A stretch of 64,000 bases of DNA from Sporolactobacillus vineae DSM 21990 = SL153 (GCF_000377985.1 NZ_KB899044.1:310001-374000), one strand, 5' to 3'; numbered from the stretch's first letter, positions 8,282 through 17,531 are shown. Made by a program: numbers and translations. The notes: a model not told the origin generated them from the sequence alone.

Positions 8282-10045
8282 TTAGCCTGTTTTTGTCGGT
8301 ACGGGAAGTGTGAACCGGAATGTTGTGCCCTGACCCTTTTTACTATTCACCGATATGTCTCCGTCGTGCGCGTCAACAATATGTTTGGCAATAGCCAGCC
8401 CCAGTCCGGTACCCGATTTTCCGCGCGTTCTTGCCTTGTCTGCTTTATAGAAACGTTCAAAGACGAACGGCAGGTCTTCATGGGCAATACCGACGCCTGT
8501 ATCCCGGACACTGACGGTCAGCCCCTGCTCACCGAGACGTCCGGTGACGGTAACTGCTCCCTGCTCACGGGTGTGACGAATCGCATTGTCGATCAGATTG
8601 GTCAGTACTTGTTCAATCCGGTCCGGATCAAAGATAAACCGTACCGAAGAATCAAAATCGACGTCCAGCTTCAGGTTAATGCCGGCATTAGCGGCAAGAT
8701 TATCAAACTTTGTCACAGCATGACTGAGAAACGGTGCGAGCGCCACATCCCTCTTCTTCAGTTGAAAGTGTCCTGCTTCCAGTCTTGCAAGATCAAGTAA
8801 TTCGTTGACCAGTCTGCCGAGCCGCTTCGACTCATCCAGAATGATCCCGGCCATGTCCTTTTTCTCCTGATCGCTCCCGGCAATATCATCGATAATGGCT
8901 TCGCTGTATCCCTGGATCATGGTAATCGGCGTGCGCAGCTCATGGCTGACGTTCGCCACAAAACTTTTTTTCATCTGATCAATATGGCGCTCCTCCGTCA
9001 TATCGCGAAGGACAGCCACGGCGCCGCGGACTTTGCTTCGGCTGAACAGCGGCGTCAGAATGATGACCCAGAAGCGGCCCTGGATACTAAATTTATCAAC
9101 CGTCTGTTTTGCACCGGCCACTGTCTTTTTCAGCATGCCGAGCAGCGCAGCCGGGGAAGCTTCTCCCTCATGTTCATAGTTCCATGAGCGGATAAACTTT
9201 TTTCCAGGCGGATTGGCCGCGACAATATTCCCGTCTTTGTCCAGGAGCAGCACCCCGTCTGCCATATTCTGCAGGATTCCGGCCAGCTGCTCCTTCTCCT
9301 GCGTCAGTGCGGTCATATTATTTTTCAGATCCGTGCTCATTTTATTAAAAGCGATGGCCAGGTCGCCGACTTCATCCCGGGTGACCACCGGTACACGGTT
9401 GTCAAAATTACCGCTGGAAATCTGCAAAACTGCCGACCTCATCCGCCGGAGCGGGGCACCGATTCGCGTGGACAGGAAAAAAGCGAAAAAAGTAGTGAGC
9501 AGAATCGCAATGCCCGCACTGATATAAATCAGTTTATTCGACTGACTGGTCGCATTCTGCGTAAAAGCCAGCGACTGGATCACAAATACAGCACCTTTCC
9601 CGCCGGTTGCCAGCCGGACAGGTCTGCCGACAATAGTCAGCTGTTCCTGGCCTTTGCCAATCGGGAATGAACTGCGCTTAATCACCGTCCTGCCCCTGGT
9701 CAGTGTCTGATTCAAATCTTTATCGGACACAAAAAACCGGCGGCCGGGATCAGGAACACCGCTGACTGTGGAAGATATCCAGTAGTGATCTTTCGTGAGT
9801 AAAACGCTGCGCGTGGAATAGACCCCCGCAATATCGGAAACGGAGACCAGCGAAACGCGGCCGGCATCCCCTCGCTCAAGTATCCCTGCCGACTTGTCGG
9901 CAATACGGTTCATCAGCCGGGTCGATTCCTGCATCTGACTATTATCAAAGAACTGCAGTAACAGCACCGTTAAAAACACGAGTACAATGGTCACGATCGC
10001 AATGATCGTCGCCCAGAGTTTGGTGATAATACTGTTCCGTATCAT
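8282..10045 (-). CDS. resE: Sensor histidine kinase ResE
   Basis: A 587-residue membrane kinase. It has a TM helix at about 10-32, an extracytoplasmic domain, and a second TM at about 172-192, followed by a HAMP segment, a PAS-like domain (about 255-365), HisKA with the phosphoacceptor histidine in VANVSHELRTP, and a HATPase_c domain (N box NLIDNAIRHT, G boxes DTGVGI and GTGLGL). In Bacillus ResE with ResD controls anaerobic and respiratory genes. It overlaps resD by 4 bases. WalK/PhoR-type kinases have similar architecture, so the name rests on the position between fer and rluB. Confidence 0.88.
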   Translation of the reverse strand: MIRNSIITKLWATIIAIVTIVLVFLTVLLLQFFDNSQMQESTRLMNRIADKSAGILERGDAGRVSLVSVSDIAGVYSTRSVLLTKDHYWISSTVSGVPDPGRRFFVSDKDLNQTLTRGRTVIKRSSFPIGKGQEQLTIVGRPVRLATGGKGAVFVIQSLAFTQNATSQSNKLIYISAGIAILLTTFFAFFLSTRIGAPLRRMRSAVLQISSGNFDNRVPVVTRDEVGDLAIAFNKMSTDLKNNMTALTQEKEQLAGILQNMADGVLLLDKDGNIVAANPPGKKFIRSWNYEHEGEASPAALLGMLKKTVAGAKQTVDKFSIQGRFWVIILTPLFSRSKVRGAVAVLRDMTEERHIDQMKKSFVANVSHELRTPITMIQGYSEAIIDDIAGSDQEKKDMAGIILDESKRLGRLVNELLDLARLEAGHFQLKKRDVALAPFLSHAVTKFDNLAANAGINLKLDVDFDSSVRFIFDPDRIEQVLTNLIDNAIRHTREQGAVTVTGRLGEQGLTVSVRDTGVGIAHEDLPFVFERFYKADKARTRGKSGTGLGLAIAKHIVDAHDGDISVNSKKGQGTTFRFTLPVPTKTG

Positions 10046-10764
10046 GCCTGGTTCTCAGCTTCGATCTTGTAGCCGACACCCCAGACGGTAACGATCATCT
10101 TTGCTGCATTTTCAGACACGCGGTTCAGTTTCTCACGGAGTCGTTTGACATGCGTATCCACCGTCCGCAGATCACCGAAGAATTCATAGTTCCAGACATC
10201 CTTGAGCAGATCTTCACGGGAGAACACTTTATCCGGATTCTGAGCAAGATAATAGAGCAGATCGTACTCCTTCGGTGTCAGATCCACTTCGTGGTTATCC
10301 ACCTTAACGCGATGCGCATCATGGTCGATCGTCAGATGGGGAAAAACAATCACATTTTTCGTGGTTGGTTCGGTTTCGAGAAATTTGGTCTTCGACGCTC
10401 TTCTGAGCAGTGCTTTGACTCTGAGGACCACTTCACGCGGGCTGAAGGGTTTAACAATATAGTCATCCGTGCCGACTTCAAATCCCTGAACCCGGTTTGC
10501 TTCTTCCCCTTTGGCTGTCAGCATGATCACCGGCGTAGCCTTGGACTCACGCAGTTTTTCACACACTTCAATACCGTCCATGCCCGGCAGCATCAGGTCG
10601 AGAATGATAAGGTCGTAGTCCTTATTTAAAGCCATCTGGAGCGCTGTTTCACCATCGGCCGCTTCATCGATCAGATATTTCTCGCGTTCCAGATACATTG
10701 TCAGCAGCTTTCGGATCCGTTCCTCGTCGTCTACAACAAGAATCGTCGATTTCTTCTCTTCCAT
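10042..10764 (-). CDS. resD: Response regulator ResD (OmpR family)
   Basis: A 240-residue DNA-binding regulator. The receiver domain has acidic pocket residues in LVVDDEE, the phosphoacceptor aspartate in IILDLMLPGMDG and the lysine in DDYIVKPF. The C-terminal winged helix has the recognition-helix stretch RTVDTHVKRLREKL. ATG at 10764 is preferred over the adjacent TTG at 10767; a GGGGGAA lies upstream. It forms an operon with resE. The cytochrome maturation genes resABC that precede resD in B. subtilis are absent, as rluB is next upstream. Confidence 0.9.
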   Translation of the reverse strand: MEEKKSTILVVDDEERIRKLLTMYLEREKYLIDEAADGETALQMALNKDYDLIILDLMLPGMDGIEVCEKLRESKATPVIMLTAKGEEANRVQGFEVGTDDYIVKPFSPREVVLRVKALLRRASKTKFLETEPTTKNVIVFPHLTIDHDAHRVKVDNHEVDLTPKEYDLLYYLAQNPDKVFSREDLLKDVWNYEFFGDLRTVDTHVKRLREKLNRVSENAAKMIVTVWGVGYKIEAENQA

Positions 10765-10832
10765 CAAAGGTTCCCCCTGTCAGCCTAAACAGTCATCTCT
10801 CTTTTGCGCTGCAAAAGCTCTTTGTCATTAAA

Positions 10833-10861
10833 GATTGATCCGATCAAAAATATTGTGTCAA
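10833..10861 (-). promoter_or_regulatory. Possible resD promoter with overlapping palindrome
   Basis: On the minus strand TTGACA (10856-10861) stands 17 bases from a poor -10 (TCAATC, 10833-10838). The perfect palindrome TTGATC-C-GATCAA (10835-10847) covers that -10. It resembles an FNR-type box with a spacer one base short. Both assignments are tentative. Confidence 0.3.
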
Positions 10862-10941
10862 ACCTATGTCTTATTTTAAACAATTTTTCAAAAAAAAAAC
10901 AGTCCTTCTCAACGGAAGCCTCATTGCCAGCCCGTCATTGT

Positions 10942-11688
10942 TTACTTGCCGTCCGGTCGGGAAGGATTAACCCGTTCCACGAGATGGTAAAAGGTTTTGA
11001 CCTCATGCGGTTTCAGCGGTCTGCTGTCGCCCGGGTGAAGTCCCGCCAGACTGAGAAAGCCGTAACGGTCTCTTCTCAGTTTACGGACATGAAGGTCAAG
11101 TGCCGCAAACATCCGACGAACCTGCCTGTTGCGGCCTTCATGGATCGTCAGCTGGACGTTTGCGGTCTGCCTGCTCCGATCACTCGAGACAAGACGGACT
11201 TTTGCCCCGGCTGTCATCCCGTCGTCCAGTCTGATCCCTGAAGCCAGCCGGCGCAGCTGATCCTCTGTCGGTATCGGATGAACCGCAGCAATATACGTCT
11301 TATCGAGTTGGAAACGCGGATGCATCAGCTTATTTGCCAGTTCGCCGTCATTCGTCAGCACGATGGCACCGGACGTATCATAGTCCAGGCGTCCGACCGG
11401 AAAGATTCGCTGCGGGACGTGATCGAAAAAGTCAACCACTGTCTTTCGGTTCCGGTCATCCCGCACAGAGGAGATGACACCGACCGGTTTATAAAGTAAA
11501 AAGTAAACGGGCTGTTCCCGTGAAATAGGAACGCCGTTTACTTTCACCTGATCATCCGGAGAAACCTTAATGCCCAGTTCAGTGACCGTCTGCCCGTTGA
11601 CTTCCACCTTGCCGGACACGATCAGCTGTTCCGCTTTCCTTCTCGATGTAATACCCGCCTGAGCAATCACTTTCTGTAAACGTTCCAT
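10942..11688 (-). CDS. rluB: 23S rRNA pseudouridine synthase RluB family
   Basis: A 248-residue enzyme that isomerises uridine in the large-subunit rRNA (around position 2605 in E. coli numbering for RluB). An N-terminal S4 RNA-binding domain (MERLQKVIAQAGITSRRKAE) is followed by the catalytic domain with the aspartate in VGRLDYDTSG and the EGRNRQVRRMF motif. The location between the spm genes and resDE matches B. subtilis rluB (ypuL). The specific target is inferred from the family. Confidence 0.94.
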   Translation of the reverse strand: MERLQKVIAQAGITSRRKAEQLIVSGKVEVNGQTVTELGIKVSPDDQVKVNGVPISREQPVYFLLYKPVGVISSVRDDRNRKTVVDFFDHVPQRIFPVGRLDYDTSGAIVLTNDGELANKLMHPRFQLDKTYIAAVHPIPTEDQLRRLASGIRLDDGMTAGAKVRLVSSDRSRQTANVQLTIHEGRNRQVRRMFAALDLHVRKLRRDRYGFLSLAGLHPGDSRPLKPHEVKTFYHLVERVNPSRPDGK

Positions 11689-11787
11689 CCTTACACCTCA
11701 ACGTAATCATAACGCCGCCGGTTATTTTTCTCAAGTTTCAATAAACGTTCATTTTTTCAGGTTCTCCGGCGGCTGATCCGTGTCCTC

Positions 11788-12321
11788 TCAGGGACCGAAC
11801 GCCCAGGTCACGATCCACACCGAACAGATGACACCGACCGCATCGGCCAGCAGACCGACCTTAATGGAATCACCGATTTTATGAATGCCGACGGCGCCGA
11901 AATAGACCGTAACAATATAAAACGTGGTATCCGTACTGCCCTGCATCACTGACGCAAGCCGCCCGATAAAGCTATCCGCGCCGTGCACTTTGATCAGTTC
12001 CGCCATCAGCCCCAGTGCACCGGTTCCGGAGATCGGCCGGAGCAGGGCAAGCGGTACCAGTTCCGGCGGCATGCCGATCACCGACAGAACCGGGCGCAGT
12101 GCCTGAGTAAGTGCATCCATCGCACCTGACGCCCGAAACACACCAATGGCCGTCAGCATCCCGACCAGAAACGGCATGATCGACACAGCCAGTGAAAAGC
12201 CTTCCTTTCCGCCTTCGACAAAAAGTTCGTAAGCCGGTACTCTTTTATACAATCCGTACATCAGAATGATGACGATCAGAATCGGAATCAGCCATAAAGA
12301 AAGCCCTGTAATTACGGCCAT
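11788..12321 (-). CDS. spmB: Spore maturation protein SpmB
   Basis: A 177-residue membrane protein of the nucleoside-recognition (Gate) domain family with about five hydrophobic segments (GTGALGLMAELIKVHG in the middle). SpmA and SpmB are needed for normal spore core dehydration and heat resistance. The spmA stop and the spmB start are separated by only 1-2 bases, so the two are co-translated. Last gene of the dacB-spmA-spmB operon. Confidence 0.94.
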   Translation of the reverse strand: MAVITGLSLWLIPILIVIILMYGLYKRVPAYELFVEGGKEGFSLAVSIMPFLVGMLTAIGVFRASGAMDALTQALRPVLSVIGMPPELVPLALLRPISGTGALGLMAELIKVHGADSFIGRLASVMQGSTDTTFYIVTVYFGAVGIHKIGDSIKVGLLADAVGVICSVWIVTWAFGP

Positions 12322-12322
12322 T

Positions 12323-12916
12323 TCACTTCTTCTCCTTCCGCTTCCGGCGATAATAGAAATATCTGTCGATCAGAAGTGCTGAAATCGTTGTGCACAGGGT
12401 AGCCAGGAGGGTCGGCCCGACGATGGCTGCCGGTGCCTTTGAGTCATACTGCATCCGGATCGCGATCACCGTTGCCGGGATCAGCGTCATGCCGGAAGTG
12501 TTGAGGGCCAGCAAGGTGATCATCGACCGGCTTGGCGTGTTGCGGCCGCCGTTCAGCTTCTTCAGCTCCTCCATTGCTTTGATCCCCATCGGCGTGGCTG
12601 CATTTCCCAGCCCGAATAAATTGGCAATCAGGTTGGACATGATGTAGCCCATCGCCGGATGGCCGGCCGGCACCTCGGGAAAGATCCGCCGTATAAGCGG
12701 TCTGAAAAGATGTGCCAGTTTATCCAGCAATCCCGACTTCTCAGCAATTTTCATCAGACCGAGCCAGAAGATCAGGACACTGGCCAGGCCAAGACAAAGC
12801 GTCACGGCCTCCGAAGCAGAACTGAAGATGGCTTTATTCACCTGAGCCATCGTTCCATTTATCGCAGCGTAAAAAATACCGATACAAAACAGCGCCACCC
12901 AGATGATATTGATCAT
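12323..12916 (-). CDS. spmA: Spore maturation protein SpmA
   Basis: A 197-residue membrane protein paired with SpmB. It contains several TM helices and the conserved loop NLFGLGNAATPMGIKAMEEL, and ends in a very basic tail (RRKRKEKK). The ATG overlaps the dacB stop by four bases (ATGA). It functions in the mother cell in spore dehydration; the biochemical activity is unknown, although the Gate-domain fold suggests transport. Confidence 0.95.
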   Translation of the reverse strand: MINIIWVALFCIGIFYAAINGTMAQVNKAIFSSASEAVTLCLGLASVLIFWLGLMKIAEKSGLLDKLAHLFRPLIRRIFPEVPAGHPAMGYIMSNLIANLFGLGNAATPMGIKAMEELKKLNGGRNTPSRSMITLLALNTSGMTLIPATVIAIRMQYDSKAPAAIVGPTLLATLCTTISALLIDRYFYYRRKRKEKK

Positions 12917-14061
12917 AGGCTTTGCGCACCGCCGGAGATCAGTGTCGTCAGCAGGCTCGTAAACAGCTTCCAGAACGACTTTTTTTCTTCGGCAGCTTTC
13001 TTATAGTAGACCGGGATCGAGCCGAGCTGTTCCTGAGCCACACGAATCTTCAGATAGCCGGCCGGTTCCGGCGGCATCTGCTTTTCCTTTCCGGATGTCG
13101 GAGCGACGAGCACCAGGTCCCTTTTCACCCGGGCAGCCTCCTGATCCGTCAGCGGCCATACTGCATTGTGCCGAATATACAGCCGGTTCCGGTAAAAAGA
13201 AACTGTATTCGCTTTGAGCTTTCCCTGGTGTACGACAACAACCGGATGATAGTTGGTAAATCCCCACTCAAAAAGCTGCTGGTGGTCGCGCCAGTCGTCG
13301 CCGTCATTGAGTGTCACAACGATCAGGGACACACTGCCGGACGACGCTGTAGAGATCAGAGTCCGGCCGGCTTTTTTCGTAAAGCCGGTTTTTCCACCGG
13401 TTGCCTTACTGTAAAGCCGCAGCATTTTATTCTTATTGAGCAGTACCCTGACCTGTTCCTTGTTCGTTTTTTCGACCCGATAGGAACGGGTCCCGGTAAT
13501 TTTCCTGAAGGTGGTATTCTGCATGGCATAACGTGTCAGAACAGCCATATCCGCGGCAGTCGAATAGTGGCCCGGATCATCAAGACCGTTCGGATTCATA
13601 AAATGGGTCCCGTTCATCCCGAGCTCCGCTGCTTTTTCGTTCATCAGCAAGGCGAATCCGGCAGTGCTTCCGGCCACCGCCTCAGCAATCGCTACCGAAG
13701 CGTCATTGCCTGAACGCAGCATCAGTCCGTACACGAGATCGATCAGCCGGATGCGTTCGCCGGGCTTCAGATATATGGAGGAACCTTCGGCACGAACCGC
13801 TTCCCGGCTCACGGTGACCATACGGTTCAGTTTGCCTGATTCAATCGCCAGAACCGCGGTCATGACCTTGGTGATGCTGGCGATCGGTAATTTCTCACTG
13901 CTGTTCCTGCTGAATAAGATGCGCCCCGATGCCTGATCGATCAATACCGCAGCCTGCGCGGAAACAGACGGGACACTGCCTGCCGCCCGGACCGAAACGC
14001 ATTGAAGTCCGGCCGGCAGTATTAAACAGAGGAGGAACAGATAATAAACGATCTTTTTCAC
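12913..14061 (-). CDS. dacB: Sporulation D-alanyl-D-alanine carboxypeptidase DacB (PBP5*)
   Basis: A 382-residue low-molecular-weight penicillin-binding protein that trims cortex peptidoglycan side chains and so lowers cross-linking. A signal sequence (about 1-27) is followed by the active-site motifs SITK (S62-K65), SGN and KTGFT. A C-terminal domain and a hydrophobic end suggest membrane anchoring. GTG at 14061 is the start. It forms an operon with spmA and spmB as in B. subtilis, with a sigma-E-like promoter just upstream. Confidence 0.95.
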   Translation of the reverse strand: MKKIVYYLFLLCLILPAGLQCVSVRAAGSVPSVSAQAAVLIDQASGRILFSRNSSEKLPIASITKVMTAVLAIESGKLNRMVTVSREAVRAEGSSIYLKPGERIRLIDLVYGLMLRSGNDASVAIAEAVAGSTAGFALLMNEKAAELGMNGTHFMNPNGLDDPGHYSTAADMAVLTRYAMQNTTFRKITGTRSYRVEKTNKEQVRVLLNKNKMLRLYSKATGGKTGFTKKAGRTLISTASSGSVSLIVVTLNDGDDWRDHQQLFEWGFTNYHPVVVVHQGKLKANTVSFYRNRLYIRHNAVWPLTDQEAARVKRDLVLVAPTSGKEKQMPPEPAGYLKIRVAQEQLGSIPVYYKKAAEEKKSFWKLFTSLLTTLISGGAQSL

Positions 14062-14091
14062 GGGACGCCCCCCTGACCTGTAACTAATACA

Positions 14092-14119
14092 AGCCTATGC
14101 ACGGACAAGCGGATTATGA
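14092..14119 (-). promoter_or_regulatory. Candidate sigma-E promoter of dacB-spmAB
   Basis: Minus-strand TCATAAT (14113-14119), a 13-base spacer, then CATAGGCT (14092-14099). This fits the sigma-E pattern reasonably, about 30 bases upstream of the dacB start, and the B. subtilis operon is known to use sigma-E. Confidence 0.5.
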
Positions 14120-14131
14120 GTCTGGATCGTC

Positions 14132-14168
14132 AACGCAAGAAGAAAGCCTGCCGGTTAACCGGCAGGCT
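14132..14168 (-). terminator. Terminator of scpA-scpB
   Basis: A perfect inverted repeat, AGCCTGCCGG (14145-14154) with CCGGCAGGCT (14159-14168), separated by TTAA. On the minus strand it is followed by a T-rich TTCTTCTT tail. Confidence 0.8.
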
Positions 14169-14197
14169 GGCAAGTTGCAGAAACATGAATCACGGGT

Positions 14198-14794
14198 TTA
14201 AAGATTTTTAATCGTTTCCTTGTATTGGTCATAGAAAAGGTCATAGGCGTCCAGCTGACGGTTCGGTTCTTTCGCCGCGTCAGCGAGCGGCGGCATGTCG
14301 TCCAGTGAATGCAGTCCGAAATAGTCGAGAAAGACGGGCGTCACACCATATAAAATAGCGCGGCCGGCGCCTTCCGCACGACCGACTTCTTTAATCAGCC
14401 CCTTGACCATCAGGGTCTGCAGTGCGCGCTCAGACTTGACACCCCGGATCTCATCGATCGTGATCCGGGATACTGGCTGTTTGTACGCAATGATCGCCAC
14501 GGTCTCGAGAGAAGCCTGCGAAAGCGGGGAGGATTTCGGAATTGCGGCAAATTTTTCCGCATACGGAGCCAGTGACGGTTTCGTCGTCAGCCGGTACCCT
14601 CCCGGAATATCTGTAACCATCAGCCCGTGCCGCTCGTCCGCATTCCATTCGCTTTTCATCCTCCCGATGACATTATGAATCTCCTGAACGGAGCATTCCG
14701 GCAGCACTTTACGGATCTGGTCCAGTAACAAGCCCTCTTCACCGGTGAGATAGAGCAGGCCTTCAATAATTGAATGTATCTTCTCCGGTGTCAT
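14198..14794 (-). CDS. scpB: Condensin subunit ScpB
   Basis: A 198-residue kleisin-associated winged-helix protein of the SMC-ScpA-ScpB condensin, which compacts and segregates chromosomes. The conserved central stretch SQASLETVAIIAYKQPVSR and the following IRGVKSERALQTL are diagnostic. ATG at 14794 (MTPEKIHS) with AAAGGGG upstream is chosen; the longer in-frame start would add 17 residues unlike the family. It overlaps scpA by 32 bases, so expression is coupled. Confidence 0.95.
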   Translation of the reverse strand: MTPEKIHSIIEGLLYLTGEEGLLLDQIRKVLPECSVQEIHNVIGRMKSEWNADERHGLMVTDIPGGYRLTTKPSLAPYAEKFAAIPKSSPLSQASLETVAIIAYKQPVSRITIDEIRGVKSERALQTLMVKGLIKEVGRAEGAGRAILYGVTPVFLDYFGLHSLDDMPPLADAAKEPNRQLDAYDLFYDQYKETIKNL

Positions 14795-15551
14795 ATGCAG
14801 CAGCCCCTTTCCCCAGATCAACAATGATTTCAGCAAAATTTTCATCCTGGCGGCAGAATACAGCGTCCTTCTTCATCAGTTCCAGCAACGCCAGGAAAGT
14901 AACAATGACATGGATGCGGTCTCTTACCGAAAAAAAATCATCGAAACGCAGTGCGTGGCCGGCCTCCTGAAGCTGGCCGACCACTCGATTCATCTGCGCA
15001 CCGATCGGCAGAATCTGACGGTTAATCTTAGTATTCTGCGGGCCTTCAAGCTGCTTTCGCAGCAGCATCCTCTGAACGGCCCGCATCATGTCGTAGATGG
15101 TCGCACGCTCGGACTTCGGAATCGTTGTGATATCCTCCCGCTCATACCGGCTCAAGTCTTCGGGCTCCTTGGCGAACAGCAGCATTCTTCCGGATTCATT
15201 ATCCCGCAGCGACTGCGCCGCTTCTTTAAACTGACGGTATTCCAGAAGCTGCTGCATCAGTGCCTGACGGGAGTCTTCCGGATCCTCATACGGCTCGTCC
15301 TGACTGTCGTCAATGACTTCCGGCTTTGGAAGCAGCATCCGGCTTTTCATGGCAATCAGTGTCGCCGCCATCACCAGATAATCGCTGGCCACATTGAGTT
15401 CCAGTTTCTGCATATGATGAATATAGTCAAGATACTGATCGGTTATTTCTGAGACAGGTATGTCGTAAATATCAATTTCCAGTGTTTTGATCAAGTGCAG
15501 CAGCAGATCGAGGGGGCCTTCGAAGGCATCGATTTTCACTTTATATTCCAC
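14763..15551 (-). CDS. scpA: Condensin kleisin subunit ScpA
   Basis: A 262-residue kleisin that bridges SMC heads and binds ScpB. The N-terminal motif FEGPLDLLLHLIKTLEIDIY and the YLVMAATLIAMKSRMLLP helix are typical of ScpA. The C-terminal winged helix carries VTFLALLELMK. Its end overlaps scpB. The operon order ribT-scpA-scpB matches B. subtilis (ypuF-G-H region). Confidence 0.96.
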   Translation of the reverse strand: MEYKVKIDAFEGPLDLLLHLIKTLEIDIYDIPVSEITDQYLDYIHHMQKLELNVASDYLVMAATLIAMKSRMLLPKPEVIDDSQDEPYEDPEDSRQALMQQLLEYRQFKEAAQSLRDNESGRMLLFAKEPEDLSRYEREDITTIPKSERATIYDMMRAVQRMLLRKQLEGPQNTKINRQILPIGAQMNRVVGQLQEAGHALRFDDFFSVRDRIHVIVTFLALLELMKKDAVFCRQDENFAEIIVDLGKGAAAYDTGEDTFNY

Positions 15552-15619
15552 AGCCGTTTTCCTCCCTGTCTGCGATCTGGTCTAATCATAGCATAGAACC
15601 GGAACACCGTGGCCGGACG

Positions 15620-15655
15620 CCATAAAAAAGAAGCCGTCATCGTCCGGCTTCTTCA
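15620..15655 (-). terminator. Terminator overlapping the end of ribT
   Basis: GAAGCCG (15630-15636) pairs with CGGCTTC about 10 bases away and is followed on the minus strand by TTTTTTA. The rightmost arm lies in the last codons of ribT, whose stop codon is inside the loop. Confidence 0.8.
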
Positions 15656-16014
15656 TGATCTTTCTCATGAAAACAATTTTGATAATAAGCAGCAAGTGCC
15701 GCGGAAGGAACCAGTTTAACTTTGTCTCCCAGAAACTCCATCAGCGCCGAAATAATTCGCTTTCCGACGCCTTCTGCGCGGAATGACGGATTGACGCTGA
15801 GATGTTCAATGGTGGCTTTCTCAGCACTCTCCGTATGGATTCCGATCACTCCGATAATATCTTCCCCGTCTTTCCATAAAAAGAGCTGCCAGTCATCCTG
15901 GCTCTCATATTTCCGGATCGTCTGGAGCAGCAATTTGATGTCCTTTTCAGAAGGAACATAGGACAAGAGACCCATTGCGATCTTTTCATAATTTTTTTTG
16001 TAACGAATCAGCAT
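15637..16014 (-). CDS. ribT: GNAT N-acetyltransferase RibT
   Basis: A 125-residue acetyltransferase. The beginning MLIRYKKNYEKIAMGLLSY and the acetyl-CoA loop VNPSFRAEGVGKRII agree with B. subtilis RibT, the last gene of the riboflavin operon there. Here no rib genes stand upstream; lysA does. The substrate is not known. The 3' end carries a terminator that overlaps the coding region. The orphan setting suggests its job is not strictly tied to riboflavin synthesis. Confidence 0.85.
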   Translation of the reverse strand: MLIRYKKNYEKIAMGLLSYVPSEKDIKLLLQTIRKYESQDDWQLFLWKDGEDIIGVIGIHTESAEKATIEHLSVNPSFRAEGVGKRIISALMEFLGDKVKLVPSAALAAYYQNCFHEKDHEEAGR

Positions 16015-16208
16015 TTTTAACCCCTCATGACCATGATAGATTCGATAATTGAAGCACAGTATTGAAAGGCATTCAGATCCTTACATGTCCTATATTATAA
16101 CGAATCCTTCAGAATTGTGCACCAATCCGCTTACCCGGCCCTGACGCACTGTTTTTATCCTGATCAGAAAATCAGAATTTTAAACGGGATAGTGCCGGAT
16201 CCGCCGCT

Positions 16209-17531
16209 TCAGCTTCTTCCGGACAATGCCTTCAACGGCAGGTCATTACGGATCAGATCCTCGTATGTTTCCCTCCGGACAACCAGTTCGGCGCTGCCGT
16301 TCTCGACAAAAACAACAGCCGGATTAGGCAGACGATTGTAGTGGCTGGCCATCGAATAGCCGTAAGCGCCCGTACTGAAGACGGCAAGCAGGTCGCCGCT
16401 GCCGCACGACTCCGGAAGCAGTGCCTCCTGAATCAGAACATCCCCGGTCTCACAGCATTTCCCGGCAATCGTTACCGGGTGGCCGGCCGGATCTCCGGCG
16501 CGGTTGGCGCAAAGTGCTTCATACTTAGCCTGATAAAGTGCCGGACGGATATTGTCGGCCATGCCTCCGTCCACCGAAATATAGTCACGGATACCCGGGA
16601 TGTTTTTCGTTGACCCGAGCGTATAAAGCGAGGTCCCTGCTTCACCGACGATCGATCTGCCCGGTTCGATCCAGATCGAGGGAAGATGCAGCGATCCGGC
16701 GGCGCATACTTCCCGGACCGTCGAGACAATTTGATCAATATAGCGGTGCACCGGCAGCGGATGGTCTTCACGGGTATAACGAATGCCGAAACCGCCGCCG
16801 ACATTCAGCACCTGAAGCTCGAAATTTTCGTCCCTTTTCCACGTGGCTGCCGCGTTGAGTACCAGCCGGACAGCCTGATTAAACCCTTCCGTCTCAAAAA
16901 TCTGCGAGCCGATGTGACAGTGAACACCTCTCAGGTCCAGATGTGGCGACTGGAGCGTCTGATGCACAGCTCTGTCTGCCATGCCATTATCGAGATTGAA
17001 TCCGAACTTTGTGTCGTCGTGACCAGTCATGATAAATTCATGTGTATGCGCCTCAACACCTGGTGTGACACGCAGGAGAACAGCCATTTGCTTGCCGCTG
17101 ATCGTGCAGAACGCCTCAAGCCGTTCCAGTTCATAAAAGTTATCCACAATAATCAGTCCGACGCCGGATTCCAGCGCCAGTTTCAGTTCCGCGTCGGATT
17201 TATTATTGCCGTGGAAATGAATTTTTTCAGCGGGGAACCCGGCCTTTAATGCCGTATAGAGTTCGCCCCCCGACACCACATCCAGCGAAAGTCCATATTC
17301 ATTGGCAAGCTGAATCATGGCAATCGTGGAAAATGCCTTGCTGGCATAGGCAATCTGCCAGTCCAGATCTTTATATCGGGCAAATGCCGATTGGAATTCC
17401 TTAATCTTACTTCTCATTGATGCACGATCATAAATATATAATGGCGTACCAAATTCACGTGCCAGATCGACCGTATCCACACCGCCGATCATCAAATGGC
17501 CCTCATCGCTGACCGTCTGCGTACCCAACAA
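16209..17531 (-). CDS. lysA: Diaminopimelate decarboxylase
   Basis: A PLP-dependent enzyme converting meso-diaminopimelate to L-lysine, the last step of lysine synthesis. In this 440-residue protein the PLP lysine lies in AYASKAFST, the glycine-rich phosphate loop in NVGGGFGIRYT, and active-site residues in GKCCETGDVL and FSTGAYGYSMAS. The start is TTG at 17531, with GGAGGGGGA 8 bases upstream. It sits next to spoVAF as in B. subtilis. Unlike a simple read-through arrangement it has its own promoter, a lysine riboswitch and an attenuator in the 400-base leader. Confidence 0.97.
   Translation of the reverse strand: MLGTQTVSDEGHLMIGGVDTVDLAREFGTPLYIYDRASMRSKIKEFQSAFARYKDLDWQIAYASKAFSTIAMIQLANEYGLSLDVVSGGELYTALKAGFPAEKIHFHGNNKSDAELKLALESGVGLIIVDNFYELERLEAFCTISGKQMAVLLRVTPGVEAHTHEFIMTGHDDTKFGFNLDNGMADRAVHQTLQSPHLDLRGVHCHIGSQIFETEGFNQAVRLVLNAAATWKRDENFELQVLNVGGGFGIRYTREDHPLPVHRYIDQIVSTVREVCAAGSLHLPSIWIEPGRSIVGEAGTSLYTLGSTKNIPGIRDYISVDGGMADNIRPALYQAKYEALCANRAGDPAGHPVTIAGKCCETGDVLIQEALLPESCGSGDLLAVFSTGAYGYSMASHYNRLPNPAVVFVENGSAELVVRRETYEDLIRNDLPLKALSGRS

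Noticed and set aside
10835-10847. FNR box in front of resD
   Set aside because: The half-sites TTGAT/ATCAA are separated by three bases and not four, so it is reported only as a palindrome.
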